Shown: piece by piece, positions 22,886 through 34,821 of the stretch | How positions within the stretch are numbered: the stretch's first letter is position 1 | Layout: the number at the start of each line of letters is the position of its first letter | Origin: Riptortus pedestris | Lineage: Eukaryota > Arthropoda > Insecta > Hemiptera > Alydidae | Length of the DNA stretch: 64,000 bases | Reading direction: 5' to 3' | Assembly (NCBI GenBank): GCA_019009955.1 | Contig: CM032228.1 | Coordinates: 73,968,001 to 74,032,000 of the forward strand | Program-made: the position numbers and the translations under genes | Notes under the pieces: model-generated | Told to the model about the DNA's origin: nothing | The model's database searches: none | What the model saw: only the letters and a program-made list of their open reading frames with translations

Positions 22886-24275
22886 AATTATTATATCAAT
22901 TCATTTACAGATAACAGCAATTGTAAACATAAATTCGTCTAACTGTTATATATACAGTGTAACAAGTGTATGACTACGCTGTTAAGAGGGCATTTATATT
23001 ATCTTTAAACAATATGGATGATTTCGTGCACCCGATCTTTATATTCCCGCGGGAAACCATTTCAATTTCAACCCTTCAATGACAGTTCTAGTTCAGAATT
23101 AATCCAGCACTGATATATAGCCAATTAATTTTCCAATGCCAATTCGCGAACAGAATAAGTTTCTCTTTGGCTAGGAATGAAGTTTGTTATGACGTCAAAA
23201 CTTCATTTTCATAAAACTTAATCTGATCTTTTTTGGCAAATAAAGCATTTGAGTATCGATAATTACATTATTAAGAATATAAATTAAGGGCAGCGTCTGA
23301 GAGAATCTGCATCTTGAATCTAATATTATTGAAATCTGAAAAATTAGATGTTCGACTAAGTTCTAAAGAAAATACAAATAATAATGATCTTAAACTCTGA
23401 AAAGAGAAGTTCATTGAACATGGCTTGTTTATGAATTTGAAACGGTTCTGTAGTTTATATATAGAGCTAATTGAAAAGTTTAAAGGCTTAAGTTGCAAAG
23501 GCTCAGCTATGTTCTGCAGAAGATTAAATTGTATCCTAATAAACAGTTCACTTTGTTTAATAAAAAATGTTAGTTAATTGAATAATTAAATTTTGTCCTT
23601 TTAAAAGGGATCGTTTATGAACTGTTTTTAATTTCATATAAATAACATTAATATCCTTTGTAATGCAGTTGCAAATGCTTTATTATTTATTTCCGTCAAA
23701 GAAACAATTCTTTAAACTATCAACCTTTTGTTTAGTTTTTTAATTTCAAACTTTTGTTTAGACATTACTGTCATCAGTGTTTATAGGAAGCTGGAATAAG
23801 TATAAAATTATTTCTGACTGGGTTTGAATTCATGCAGGTTTTTAATTACTTTTTAGTAAAAGGGTTGAAAATAATTTTTCACAAGTGTAATCTTTTATGA
23901 TAACAGATATCACTGAGATAATTATGAACAAATGTAGACAAATATTTGCTCTTTGTAACAAGATCATTTATCAAACTTGACATTAAATGGCAGAGAGGGT
24001 ATTGTTCCTATAAACTGATGTTCATTGTTTCTAAAATACCACCTTCTGTGCAACCTGATTTCTCTTGCTAATTCTGACCTAAATTTAATAAGCTGGTATG
24101 TAGTTTACCCATATCTTCTGTGCAGTGAGTAACCCGTTCACTAAAAATGATTATAAGAGCATTATTGACTATAACTGTAATTTTATTTTAGGATTTTATT
24201 TTGTTAATTATTGGTGTTTCTTGTTAACAAATGATGATTTGTTTGTAGTTCAGTATTAATCTTTCGTCACAAGCT
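22886..24275. other. AT-rich DNA upstream of ASRGL1
   Basis: No gene seen. Likely holds the ASRGL1 promoter; a possible splice acceptor (TTTGTAG at about 24241-24247) sits about 30 bp before the ATG, so a non-coding first exon may lie further upstream. Confidence 0.45.
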
Positions 24276-27200
24276 ATGTCATCTGTCAGGCCTGTTTTGA
24301 TAGTTCATGGTGGAGCTGGCTCAATTCCTGATTCAAGGGTTTCAGGAAAATTTGAGGGTGTGAAAAAAGCAGCTATTTTAGGACATTCTGTTTTAATGAA
24401 AACTGGAAATGTTCTCGATGCAATAGAAGCTGCTATACAATCCATGGAAGATGATCCTGTATTTAATGCCGGTAATGCTGCATTTATTTAGTGGACAACT
24501 TTATATTTTTTATAAAGACTCCAATGCCTTTCCAAATATTTTCATAATTTTTAATTGTAGTCTCTTCTATGTCTGGGTCTGGTTTCGATCACATAATCTA
24601 TTTTAACTCTGGCTCTCCTATTTAATGAATTTTGGGTTTTTATTATTAAGACACATAATAAATGATAAGCTCATGTAATTGATTTCTCTGTTCTAAATTA
24701 TTAGAAAGCCAAAAATCATTTGTTGAGAAATTAAAAAAAATATCAACGAGTAGCTTCAGAATCGAAATATCTTCATAAATTGAAATCAACCAAAATTGCT
24801 ATTAATAGCAAAAACTGTTTTTTGGATTCTGGCAAAAAGCAGAAAACATTTTTCCCTGGTAGAATTTAACCCTGTTTAAATTTATTTCAAAAAACTTACA
24901 AAATAGACAATTTGAATGTTTTAGGAAAAGGATCCGTTCTGAACTTAGCTGGAGGAGTTGAAATGGAGGCTAACATAATGGAAGGAAAAAACCTCTCTTC
25001 AGGTATATTTTGATTTTTGTAATACTAAACTCAACAATTAGATCACCATGATTATTTCAGAAGGTTTCAAAGAGTTGGGCCTATAATAACAAAAAAATAT
25101 TTTCTTTGAAAAATCTTACTTGACACTATTACTTCAGGTAGGTACATTTTGTGGTGGGAGGATATCTTTTAGCGGAAGTGTATTAAACAGGATCAATAGT
25201 CAATTAGATATGCTGGATGTATAGCTGGCAGATGGATTTTTCTGAGTCCTATTCTTTATTTGATTTATTATTTTTTTATAGCTCTGAATTCCCTTACCTG
25301 TCTATATTGAGAAGGAGATGGCAGTTCTGGGTTCAGTTATTTTAATTATTAATTGCATTCATTAAAATTTGTATTTACTTTACTAATAATCTTAACTATG
25401 GAGATCCAGTTTGTGTGTGAATACTTAAGTTATTTTACAATGCTTGCAATAAAGGGATATTCAAATCTTTTAAAGTTTTATGTCTGTTTGAGAAGTATAA
25501 AATAATTTGTCATTGTAACTTCTTTTAAAATTATTTTTTAGCTATAATGTTTGGCTATTTACTATTCTATATTTTGGATGGTAACCTGTAGATAACCCGT
25601 CCCAATTAGCCTGAGTTGCAAAAAGTGGACGTTAATAAATAATAATATTTACTATTCCCACTTAAAGACCTCGTGAGGGCCTAAACACATGGAAAAAATG
25701 GTTCTTGAATTTATTTTAACAATTAATGTTTCACTTTTTTTTTTTCATAAATGGAATATACAATAAGCAAATATTACTATTTTAAATACTTTTTATTGTA
25801 TGCTAAGAGCTTTGAAATTTAGATGACATTGTCCATTTAAATTAAAAAGAAAAAATGTAATACACTAATAGAAGAATAAGAAAAGCAACATGTGGAACAT
25901 AAAACATATAAAACACAACAGAATAGTAAATAAAAATAAGCAAACAGGACAATATTGAACAAGAATTCAGAACAAAACACCAGCAATGACAAATAATGGT
26001 AAAACTGCAAATTGATGATAAAAGAGTATTTCAAAATTAATAACTAAAATTATATGGTAATAAAAAATTAAGCTAAACAGTTTTTGAAGTTTAAGAAATT
26101 AAAATCATGCACACCACACACACACCAGTTAGATTATCTCCCGAAGATTCATTTATTTGTGGAAAGGCTCGCTTCATTTATATTATAAAGCATTGCCTGT
26201 TTATATTGGATGACTGATAGGTTCAAGATGTGTTGATTAACTTTAGATTTATGTAATAAGTTAACAACTATACTCAGGGATGTCTTTAAACAACCACTAT
26301 TACAAATTCAGAAAGTTGTTTGATGTATCCTGCCTATTGACCTCAGAAAAAGCTAATAATTATTCTATTTTATTAACTAAACCCATCTTATAACAATTTC
26401 AGTTTTTTGAAGACAAAGTCATTATTATTTATTGTTATTATATTAATAAATAAGTATTTTCAGGAAGTGTTACACTAGTGAAGAACATAGCTCATCCAAT
26501 TTCTCTAGCTAGGCTTGTGATGGAGAAAACTCCTCACTCTTTTCTTGGAGGAGATGGAGTTGAAGAGTTTATTATAAAAATGGGAATTCCAAGAGTTCCT
26601 CAATACAGCTTAGTGACTGACGCTGCAATAAATGCTCTAGAGGAATTTCAAAAGCGTCAAGGAAGTGGTCCAAGTGTCACTGAAATAGGCGAGTAAGTGT
26701 CAAGATTTATTCTTTTTCATTTTGTTATTAGGATTCATAGATGATAGACACAAAATAAAGTGTAGGTTAAGAGTTAAACATTATAATTCCCACAGCTCCC
26801 TTGGCAAGATTATTAGTAGGACAACATCATCAAGCTTCTTAATTTAATTTCATATAAAATGTCATGGAACTCACAAAGTGTTGCAGCTAAGCTGCTTTAC
26901 AGTAATGGAGAAAGATTTAGAGAAAATAAAATGAAGTATTTATGGGGGGGGGAGTAGTGAAAGATATACATATAGTATGGCGAATCTGTCATGAGCTGTC
27001 CTATTAAAAAAGTCAGCCTGGAGGGGTTGGGATGTGCTCTATGAACACTGCCCAAGAAGTTGCTATATGGTACACCTTGAAGAAGAAGGAAAAGGAGTAG
27101 GTCCAGTTGGGAAGTTGGCTTAATAAACTGGAAGAGGACATGAAGGTTTTTGAGATCTGTAATTAAGAAGACTTGCTAAGAACCCACAAGGAATGGTCAA

Positions 27201-30200
27201 CAATAGGCACTTTTAAGGACTATAGTGACTAGTAAGTAAGTAAAATGGAAGTCCATGGCATAAGTGCTTCATAAACTAAGTAGATTTCCCACCCTAATGA
27301 CTTATTTTCTCATAATGAAGATCCTCCAACATCTCAACAGCATTCAACAGGACATACAATTCACAATGGAAATAGAAAATGGGAAAGAAGAGGAAAACAG
27401 TAGCGAGAACATTTATCGCGAGAGCTGAAACTCTACCTGAGCCTTCAAAATTGGAAAGTGAAGAGAAGAATATAAGAGAGAGCCTAATAATGAATGGTTA
27501 TAATGAAGGACAGATTGACAATGTATTTAAGAATGGATCATTATCTTAGAAAGATGGGACCAAGGAAGTAGAATATAACCAAAAATTAGGGATTATTTCA
27601 TATTTGAAAGCAATGATAGAAAAGGTAGTGAAAATTCTCAAGAAATATAGTATAAAGACTATCTTTACTACTGACACGAAAATTTGGTAGATGATACCAG
27701 GCACAAAAATGCCCAGCTGTTAAGAACCCCAGGATTTCAGTAGCTTAAACCACCTAATAAAATTATCCGAAGTTAAAGTTTTAGCTAAAGTAACAAACTA
27801 CTAAGAAAGGATTTATCAGGTAGGCCATTCAAATTAAGCCATTTTAGTTTTAATCTAGTTAAGAATTTGATCTGAAAAAATAAAGAATAATTATGTGAGA
27901 CATTAATGGTTATTTTTCCTGATCTACGCACCATAAACTATCTTTTGGGTAAAGGAGTTTCTAATGGAAGAAAATTTGTATATTACCCTTTCTAATTAAG
28001 TAAATTGCATATTATAAAATCCAAAAAATAGAAAAATCTTGAAAATTTCTCTGGACATTATATGTTTTAAACTATTTTTGTTTATAATCAATTTTAATTA
28101 ATCCAAAAATAGCAAATATCCGGGTGGTGTTGGAACTGTGGGTTGTGTTGCTGTTGATTCTTCAGGTCATGTGGCATCTGGTACATCAACTGGAGGTATT
28201 ACTGGGAAGTACAAGGGTAGAATAGGAGACACCCCCCTCCCAGGTATGTTACATTTTATTATTATCATACTTGTTTTCTACCTACATTCACTTTTATTTT
28301 GAGTTCCAGATCATTTTGAATAATAATTGTCTTATGATATCTGGTACCAATGTTCCATTAATTGTGGTGCACTTCTTCATGGTATAAGAAGGTCAAATGT
28401 TCTACCCCATGTATTTATACTTGTCTTGTCCTATTCTGAGTATGGAGTCACTGTACACATGAATCTGTATTGGATCTGCTCAATTTCTTTGGTCCTTTCT
28501 TAGACAATTTTTGCCTTTTTAAATTCATTTGTCAGTTATTACTTTATTGTAAATTTGAAGGATTTGATATTCTTACAGCTCTCTTCATTAATGTTTTTTT
28601 TTTTTTTGCTGTGTTTTCCTGACTCTGGGTAGAAATGGGAGAATTATCAAGTATGCTTCTTTTTTGGTTTTGGTTATCTCTCTCAAAAAGTCAAAATTTC
28701 TATAACTAGTAATTAAAAATATTTTTTATCTCCTATTTGAAAGAGGTTCTTTCAATGTAAAAAGCTATTTTCTATACGAGAAATGATTGGAATTTTATTA
28801 CATTTGGTATTAATTTTTTAGGATGTGGTGGCTATAGTGATGATGACATTGGAGCTGTTTCAACAACTGGACATGGTGAATCAATCCTTAGGTACAATCT
28901 AGCTCACCGGATATTAACTGCCATTCAGCAAGGTTTGTTGCTATGTTTACTTCTATTATTGCTATCACCTCTCGTTTGGGATGCAAAATGTCTGGTTCAT
29001 AAAGCAAAGAATTGGAAATCTAACTTCAATACAGGCTGTTTATTATGGGGTTTTTAAAATAGAAAATTGGACATTTAAATTTGACATTTCATTGGCGTCT
29101 TTTTCTATTTTAAGTTATTCATTTTAAAAACATGTGATGTTTTACCCACCATCCAATGTGTCTACAATGCGGGGTCAAAAAAATACTTTAACTATTTATT
29201 GCTATTTTGTTTTTAAATGTGGTAACTTGCAGATATTTTCTGGAATATGCTGAATGGTAGTGGAACCAATTGATCAGGATCAATAAAAAGCCTTGTCCTC
29301 TACTATTGTTTTAATTTTATGCAAAGTGCACTTTCAGAGTCAGTGCTCCCTAGTCAGTGCCTGATTATAGCAGTGTAGTCTGGACAACACTGCTGGTGGG
29401 TCGCCCGGCGGTTGTTGTCGTGGCTACACTGCTGTAATCAGCAGGCACTGACTATGGAGCGCTGACTCTGAAAGTGCACTTTGCATAAAATTAAAACAAT
29501 AGTAGAGGACAAGGCCTTTTTATTGATCCTGTAGATATTCTGATCCAACGGTCTCTAAAAGCTTAGGAAAATTTAAAACATAAAATTAACGAAAATTTTG
29601 TTTCAACTGGCCAATGAAGGGCTTAACACCTCTGCCACAGCTTTGGTATGAGGTCAAATGCATTCCCTTTCAAACGATGGTAACACAACATGCATTAGAT
29701 AATTTATTCTCTATTTATGTAGCTACTCAATTGCCTCATGGAGTTGAGTGGCCTACCAAACTCATGAATAAGTCCAATCTACAATCCCAGTAACCGCAAA
29801 ACTAAAAAAAAATTACTGTGCAATCCCTACAGTATAAAAAAAAAAATTCTGTTTTGATTTTCTTCATAGAAATATACAAACAGGGGTTCAATAGAGCCAG
29901 CAATTCTTTTTTCCCCTTAAAGGTATTTTCCTCACTCGTTTTCAAGTATTTGTTGAATGACAGAACTAATCCATTATTGTTCATAGACTCTCTGTAAATG
30001 ACACATCATAAATTGTTTGTCATTGTTGCTTAAACAAAAAATGAATTGTGTTCAACTGTTTGTTAAGTTGGAGACTAGTCAAACACTTCTGCCCCTTTTT
30101 ACAACCCCTCCAGTGCACACACAATGTCTACAACCTTTACTATCATATCATTATTGACCAAAGGTTCATTTAAAAAGTTTATTACTTAACATTGATCTGT

Positions 30201-30628
30201 AACATATTATCAGCATCTTTACCTTGGATACTAACAAAGGGTATTTCACCTCGCTCACATTTTCACCTTCATACGTCATCATCATGAGCCAAGTTGTACT
30301 AAAAAATGCATTATAGTAGGTGAAACCATTTTTAAAAAATTACTTCTGCTGTCAGCCTCCAAATTAATAAAGAATAAATACATTCTACTAATCAGAAATG
30401 TTCATTTGATCAGGTCAGTCTGCAGAGAATGCCACTGCTTCTGCTTGTGATGGAATGACTCGAAGAGTGGGGAAGACTGCCGGAGCAATAACAGTCACGA
30501 ATAAGGGAGAAATAGGTATAGGATTTTCATCAAGACGAATGGCCTGGGCTTATCAATTAGATGATGAAGTTCATTATGGTATCGATCCTGGGCAGCACTT
30601 AGTTGAAAAAATTCCATTACAAAGTTGA
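24276..30628 (+). CDS. ASRGL1: Isoaspartyl peptidase/L-asparaginase (ASRGL1 type), complete, six exons
   Basis: An N-terminal-nucleophile hydrolase that cleaves isoaspartyl dipeptides and asparagine after cutting itself into two chains. Exons are 24276-24471, 24925-25002, 26464-26692, 28113-28243, 28822-28932 and 30414-30628. All junctions are GT..AG and the frame is kept, giving 319 residues against 308 in human ASRGL1. Visible motifs: [11 protein letters not shown] near the N-terminus, FNAGKGSVLN at the exon 1/2 junction, [11 protein letters not shown] in exon 3, and [20 protein letters not shown] in exon 4. The Thr of GTVG (about residue 176) is the autoprocessing and catalytic nucleophile, and the STGG (about 194-197) is the usual substrate-site motif. 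[14 protein letters not shown] and TTGHGES follow, then HYGIDP at the C-terminus. No stop or frameshift breaks the frame. Introns hold SINE, LINE, Penelope-like and fold-back insertions. Confidence 0.93.
25577..25655 (+). mobile_element. SINE fragment in ASRGL1 intron 2
   Basis: Distal body and tail only: GGTAACCTGTAGATAACCCG, CAAAAAGTGGACGTTAATAA, ATAATAAT. Confidence 0.75.
27000..27240 (+). pseudogene. LINE ORF2 C-terminal remnant (ASRGL1 intron 3)
   Basis: A broken frame reads GPVGKL, then after a one-base shift [15 protein letters not shown] and, past a stop, [14 protein letters not shown]. This resembles the conserved end of many non-LTR ORF2 proteins (GRP...W.D.VEEDLK.LGI.NW......DR..WR). 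Several stops and shifts make it inactive. The family assignment is by motif order only. Confidence 0.45.
27245..27300 (+). mobile_element. GTCCG element 5' end fragment
   Basis: CATAAACTAAGTAGATTTCCCACC matches the 5' subterminal motif of the GTCCG element. The remainder is not attached. Confidence 0.45.
27318..27870 (+). pseudogene. Penelope-like retroelement fragment, copy 2
   Basis: The 5' part reads [20 protein letters not shown], a Penelope-like RT motif. Then, across a deletion, [20 protein letters not shown] and [14 protein letters not shown], followed by stops and [18 protein letters not shown]. The coding part and about 120 bp of trailing sequence are clearly related to the copy at 20530-20990 but in the opposite orientation. 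Multiple stops show it is dead. Confidence 0.65.
29275..29531. mobile_element. Fold-back (palindromic) element in ASRGL1 intron 5
   Basis: Two arms of about 100 bp are near-perfect inverted copies: the left starts CAGGATCAATAAAAAG and the right ends CTTTTTATTGATCCTG. The arms share internal landmarks GTGCACTTTC and its complement. A GC-rich centre (about 29385-29425, GGTGGGTCGCCCGGCGG) forms the loop. There is no coding sequence. It is probably a MITE or fold-back transposon; no relative was seen in this window. Confidence 0.8.
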
Positions 30629-30678
30629 TTAATTTAGTGTTCTTCTTATCAAGACTGATTTCACTTTCTGTCTTCTGG

Positions 30679-30684
30679 AATAAA
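30679..30684 (+). terminator. Poly(A) signal for ASRGL1
   Basis: AATAAA lies 51 bp after the ASRGL1 stop codon, which would give a very short 3' UTR. Confidence 0.6.
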
Positions 30685-30689
30685 TATAA

Positions 30690-31765
30690 TAAGTGCATAA
30701 GCGTTATATGTATATTTAAGCTAAAAAAAAATAAAAATCAACTTAAGAACATGGTAAAAGATATGTGCACATCTCTTAACAGAAATGGGCATGGGGCTTT
30801 TGGATGTGACACACTTCATTGTAAAATCATACTTTTAAATTCTGCATTAAAAATATTTACTTAGGAAAACACATGCCTCTGTCTTACTGAACAGAAGAGG
30901 GACTGAAATTAAATGTCCACACCTTTCTTGTACAACTCATTGCATTCCTAACAGCTCTCACTATTATAGATTTTTGTATCTCAGAACTAGGAAGTTCACG
31001 GATCTCCACTAACCATGTATAACCAAACACGCAAGAAATCAAAACTAATTTTTCATGATATCGGTTACCATTCATTGACTTTTTAAGGCAGAAAAAATGT
31101 AATTTAAGCATTTCTTTTGGGAATTTTAAATTTTCAATATAACAGAATAGTTATATGACTGTGCTTAATTATCGAGATATTTTATGTCAACCCTTAATGC
31201 TTAGAAAATTCATGTCATTAATGTACAATAGTGGTAGTTGTTAGCTAAGGTCCAAATTTATTTCAATGCCTAAAAGTCAGATGTACACATTTTTGGTGTA
31301 AGTGAATTTACTATATCTAAAATTCCACTGTTCCTCAATTTTACCTTTACAAATGGCTTGACTTCTAGAAATAAGTAAACATTTTGCCACTGATATAATG
31401 TACATTTATATTGTAAAAATTAACAAAAATAAAGGGAAAAAATCTGGGGTATAAAGAATGAATTAAAAAGATCATATTATCAATTTTATGTTCTAAGTGT
31501 TATATTTTATATTTATGATAATAAATTTTCTTATTACTATTAAGAGTGAGTTTCACTTTTTTTATCCTTACGAATCTTCAAAGCAGCTAGTAATCACTCA
31601 AATAGGTACAATGTGGGTATATAAGTACATAATGAAAATCACAAGTTGGAGCCACTTATAATTGTTATTGCACTCTACACATTTCAAGAATTTGCTTACA
31701 TATCTCTTTTTTAAAAATAAATATTATAATTAAAAAAACAAAACAAAAAACTATCATATATTAAT
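30690..31765. other. AT-rich intergenic DNA
   Basis: Nothing recognised between ASRGL1 and the SINE at 31766. Confidence 0.5.
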
Positions 31766-31985
31766 TATTACTACTATTATTGATCAATGTCCAATTTTCG
31801 CTACTATGGCTAATTGGAATGGGTTATCTGCAGGTTACCACCCTTTTCTAGCCAAGGTGGAACTTAGGATTTTATTTAATGAGTTCGTCCCTAAATAAAT
31901 TCCCATTTCCCAGGCGGGAATCGAACTCGCCACTCTAGGTTTACAATGTGAGATTAAAGTCAACACTTTAATTCACATAGCTAAA
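31766..31985 (-). mobile_element. tRNA-derived SINE, best-preserved copy
   Basis: On the minus strand: head with TTAGC...GTGAATTAAAG, B-box GGCGAGTTCGATTCCCGCC, body with ATTTATTTAGGGACGAACTC and CTAGAAAAGGGTGGTAACC, and an AATAAT-type tail. The B-box fits the pol III GGTTCGANTCC consensus closely. Confidence 0.85.
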
Positions 31986-32689
31986 TATTTATAATTTAAC
32001 GAAGATAATCTTTCTCACTGGGAATTAAGTGTCATTCTTCAATATTCCTGCCTCTTTTGCCATTATAAATTAACCATTCATGTTGCCAACACTACAGTTT
32101 TATTGTTATAAACTCCAGCATCTGTTAGTCCACAAGATCAATTTAAATCGCCCATTTTCAGTCTGTCTTGGACCATCTGATGAACCATACAGCAATTTCT
32201 GTGGCAGCCTGTAGATTATATTTGATTAATTATTATTTTTTCTTCTCAACTCAGATGTTGACCTAACATATTCATTACGTCAGTAGTAATACTGATATTT
32301 CATCTCTAATACCCACTTGGCAGAACCAAATTTATTGAACTTATGATTTTGATGTGGTATAATAAGGCGTCTAACCCAAAGTTTCTTTTTAGCAGGTCGT
32401 TGTGAGAATCTATATTTTCACTATTACATTACACATATTCACTACTGTTACTCAAAACTTGTGGTTTTATCAAATTTGATTTGATTGCAGCTGAGTTCAT
32501 ATTTCCATTTTATATGCCCTAACTGTTTTTAACTTATGCTGAAAATTGAGTAACATATTTCAAGAGATATTTGATGAATTTTATTATACAGAACTCGAAA
32601 TAATGAAGTATGTCAGAATTGTTGGTGTAAATAATCTATAAATTGTTCCCAAACTTTTGTATTGTTTCATAAAACAATGTGTAATTTAA
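31986..32689. other. AT-rich intergenic DNA
   Basis: No gene or shared repeat. Contains the likely 3' end of the secreted-protein transcript at its right side. Confidence 0.45.
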
Positions 32690-32695
32690 TTTATT
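32690..32695 (-). terminator. Poly(A) signal for the secreted protein gene
   Basis: AATAAA on the minus strand, about 54 bp past the stop codon at 32749-32751. Confidence 0.55.
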
Positions 32696-32748
32696 GTGTG
32701 TGAGTATTGCTGGATAGAGGTACATAAGCACAAGCTTGCTGTTCTTAA

Positions 32749-34773
32749 TTAACAATTTATTTCCCATAGCATGCTATCATGCTTATATTGATCCTCTCCT
32801 CCCCATGTGAACACACGTCGCCGGTCACTGTCCTTTGCCCACTTATCTGATGGTGAATATAAATATTCCGAAAAAGTTTTACTTAGGATTGCAAAGTAAT
32901 CTCCATTGTCCTCAGGTTCTAACTTCCACTGATCTTGTATTACATTAGTACCTGGTCGCCAAGTAAATACATTTCGCCTGTCTTTAGCATGTTTTAGTGG
33001 ATCTGCTGCTGCATATAAGTATTCGTTGTGTACTGTGTTTTTCAGATTGAAATATTCACCATTATGTACTGGAATTATCTTCCAATAGCCCTGGATTATT
33101 TCTTGTTTGAGTCTCCATGTGAATATGCTCCGCCTGTCTGAATCATATGCCCAGTCATCATTGGCTGCATACAAGTATTCTTTATAGGTTTTACTTTTTA
33201 CCGTGCAGGAGCTTCCATCCCAAATTAAGCCTCTCACAGAATTATGAAAACTATTTTTAAGTACTTCCATTTTATCTCTAAGATTTTCCCTTATTGTAGG
33301 ATAGTTCTGCATTTCCATAAGTTCTTTCACTCTATAAGCCAACATTAAGGTCTGATAGCTAGTTAGGTCGCCATTGCTTTTCATGATGTCATATAGTGCC
33401 ATGAGGCATACACTTTCATCTTCAATGAAAGGAGTGTCTCTAATGAAATTCAAAGCAATTTTTGCATTATCTATATTACTGGCATATACCTTTTCTAATA
33501 TATGAGGATAATAATCTCTGATTAGTATGGCATTCTCTTTTAAAAATGGTAAAAGATTGTTATAATCAGAGTTTCTTATACTGTCGGCCCATGATTTAAA
33601 TATCTCTTCAGTCCTTTCTCCTAGTGTCATTGCGATTGATGTATTCTTCATGCAACGATCCATTCCTTTGTTAAATAAGACAACGTATGGACTATTTAGA
33701 CCATCACTGCTTTTCACAAGTTCATACAAAGATATGTAAAGTATTAAATTTTGGCTACAGGTTGGGAGTGCATTGCCGAAGTTAACAATGTTCTTTAAAT
33801 TTTGTAATTTTCCATGTTTATTATAATATACTCTCGTAATTTCAATTAAGACAGAATTACTTTTTAATTGTTTAAAATGACTAACAGCATCATCAATATT
33901 TCCGTTCCTGATATCCTCTATACACAAATTTATTTGCTCTTCTTTAAAAGCGCTTTTAATATCATTTAGGACCCTTTCTATACCTTGAAGTTCAGTTCTT
34001 AAAGCATCAAAACTGGTCTGCAAATCAGTTGGCAATGAATTTTTAATAAATTCACCTTGTTCATATTTAAATTTAATTTTCTTGTAAACATCCTCCCATT
34101 TAGTTGAGGTATTTCTGAGAACTGCTTTCTTAATTTCCTTGGTGATATGCTCAGTGGCACATTGCATCAAATTCAACCAATTTATACAATTATCTGAAGA
34201 CGCTTCAACTAGTTCACAAGTAAGTGTTTGCTCTACAATTTGGGAAAATGCACTTTTTACCTCATTTTTAACCTCTAATAATTTCTCTATCGAAAGTGAG
34301 CACAAGCCAGTTATGCTATTCATTGATCTTCTTTCACGATGTAATACCAAATCATTGTATGTTCTAACTTGAACATTGTATTGAATGTTTCGAAAGGAGC
34401 CATTATTCTCATTGGGTTCATATAATTTTCCAATCTTTAGGGGTACAAACCCATATTCATATCTTTTTAAATTGATGAAGGGACTCTTAAATTTAGCCTG
34501 GTCATCCTTTAGCTTCCTTTTGGGTGGTTCAAATGTATATTTCTTTATTTCATTGGTATTGTTTAAGTGAAGTATAGTTTTTAGATTCCCTTTAATTTCA
34601 TGACTTAGAAATGTATTTCTAGACAAAAGTGTGTAATTATCATTTGAATATTTCAATGAAAGTATTTGCACTTTACTGCCATCATCATTTTTTTGAGCAT
34701 ATAGTGTATTTTTGAGGTAAACTGTTTGGGCAGATGCATGAAAACAAAACATTAAAATAAATATCCTAGACAT
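32749..34773 (-). CDS. Intronless secreted protein with three C-terminal EYLYAA/DRR.VFTW repeats
   Basis: Family not recognised. The 674-residue frame is unbroken, has no apparent introns and is by far the longest in the window. The first 17 residues (MSRIFILMFCFHASAQT) look like a signal peptide. Potential N-glycosylation sites include NYT, NNT, NGS and NTS. RERR at 146-149 fits a furin-type site, so residues 18-149 may be a propeptide. From 150 to about 530 the sequence is helix-rich, with few cysteines. Residues 532-674 are three tandem units starting at 532, 584 and 636, each EYLY...D.DRR.[IV]FTW, the first two going on to a W-containing end (YWKIIP, QWKLEP) and the last ending LWEINC. 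Three such units suggest a beta-trefoil, a fold common in lectins. A role in haemolymph, defence, secretion or effector activity is only inference. The start is the first Met, giving the signal peptide. Confidence 0.85.
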   Translation of the reverse strand: MSRIFILMFCFHASAQTVYLKNTLYAQKNDDGSKVQILSLKYSNDNYTLLSRNTFLSHEIKGNLKTILHLNNTNEIKKYTFEPPKRKLKDDQAKFKSPFINLKRYEYGFVPLKIGKLYEPNENNGSFRNIQYNVQVRTYNDLVLHRERRSMNSITGLCSLSIEKLLEVKNEVKSAFSQIVEQTLTCELVEASSDNCINWLNLMQCATEHITKEIKKAVLRNTSTKWEDVYKKIKFKYEQGEFIKNSLPTDLQTSFDALRTELQGIERVLNDIKSAFKEEQINLCIEDIRNGNIDDAVSHFKQLKSNSVLIEITRVYYNKHGKLQNLKNIVNFGNALPTCSQNLILYISLYELVKSSDGLNSPYVVLFNKGMDRCMKNTSIAMTLGERTEEIFKSWADSIRNSDYNNLLPFLKENAILIRDYYPHILEKVYASNIDNAKIALNFIRDTPFIEDESVCLMALYDIMKSNGDLTSYQTLMLAYRVKELMEMQNYPTIRENLRDKMEVLKNSFHNSVRGLIWDGSSCTVKSKTYKEYLYAANDDWAYDSDRRSIFTWRLKQEIIQGYWKIIPVHNGEYFNLKNTVHNEYLYAAADPLKHAKDRRNVFTWRPGTNVIQDQWKLEPEDNGDYFAILSKTFSEYLYSPSDKWAKDSDRRRVFTWGGEDQYKHDSMLWEINC
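32752..33180 (-). repeat. Three 52-codon repeats in the secreted protein
   Basis: Units begin at 33180, 33024 and 32868 on the minus strand, exactly 156 bp apart; the last has 39 codons. DNA-level similarity is low, while DRR, FTW and EYLY are kept, so the duplications are old and under protein-level constraint. Confidence 0.9.
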
Positions 34774-34821
34774 GTTTGTTTAGCTATATTTAATCCATTC
34801 AAATGGCGTTGCTCTAAATAT

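Noticed and set aside
29385..29425. GC-rich patch considered as a CpG island or regulatory site
   Set aside because: It is the loop of the fold-back element.
31766..31985. Possible tRNA gene with a good B-box
   Set aside because: The same sequence recurs many times with a common body and tail and lacks a complete cloverleaf, so it is a SINE head.
34139..34570. Plus-strand frames opposite the secreted protein gene
   Set aside because: Antisense shadows of the 674-residue frame.
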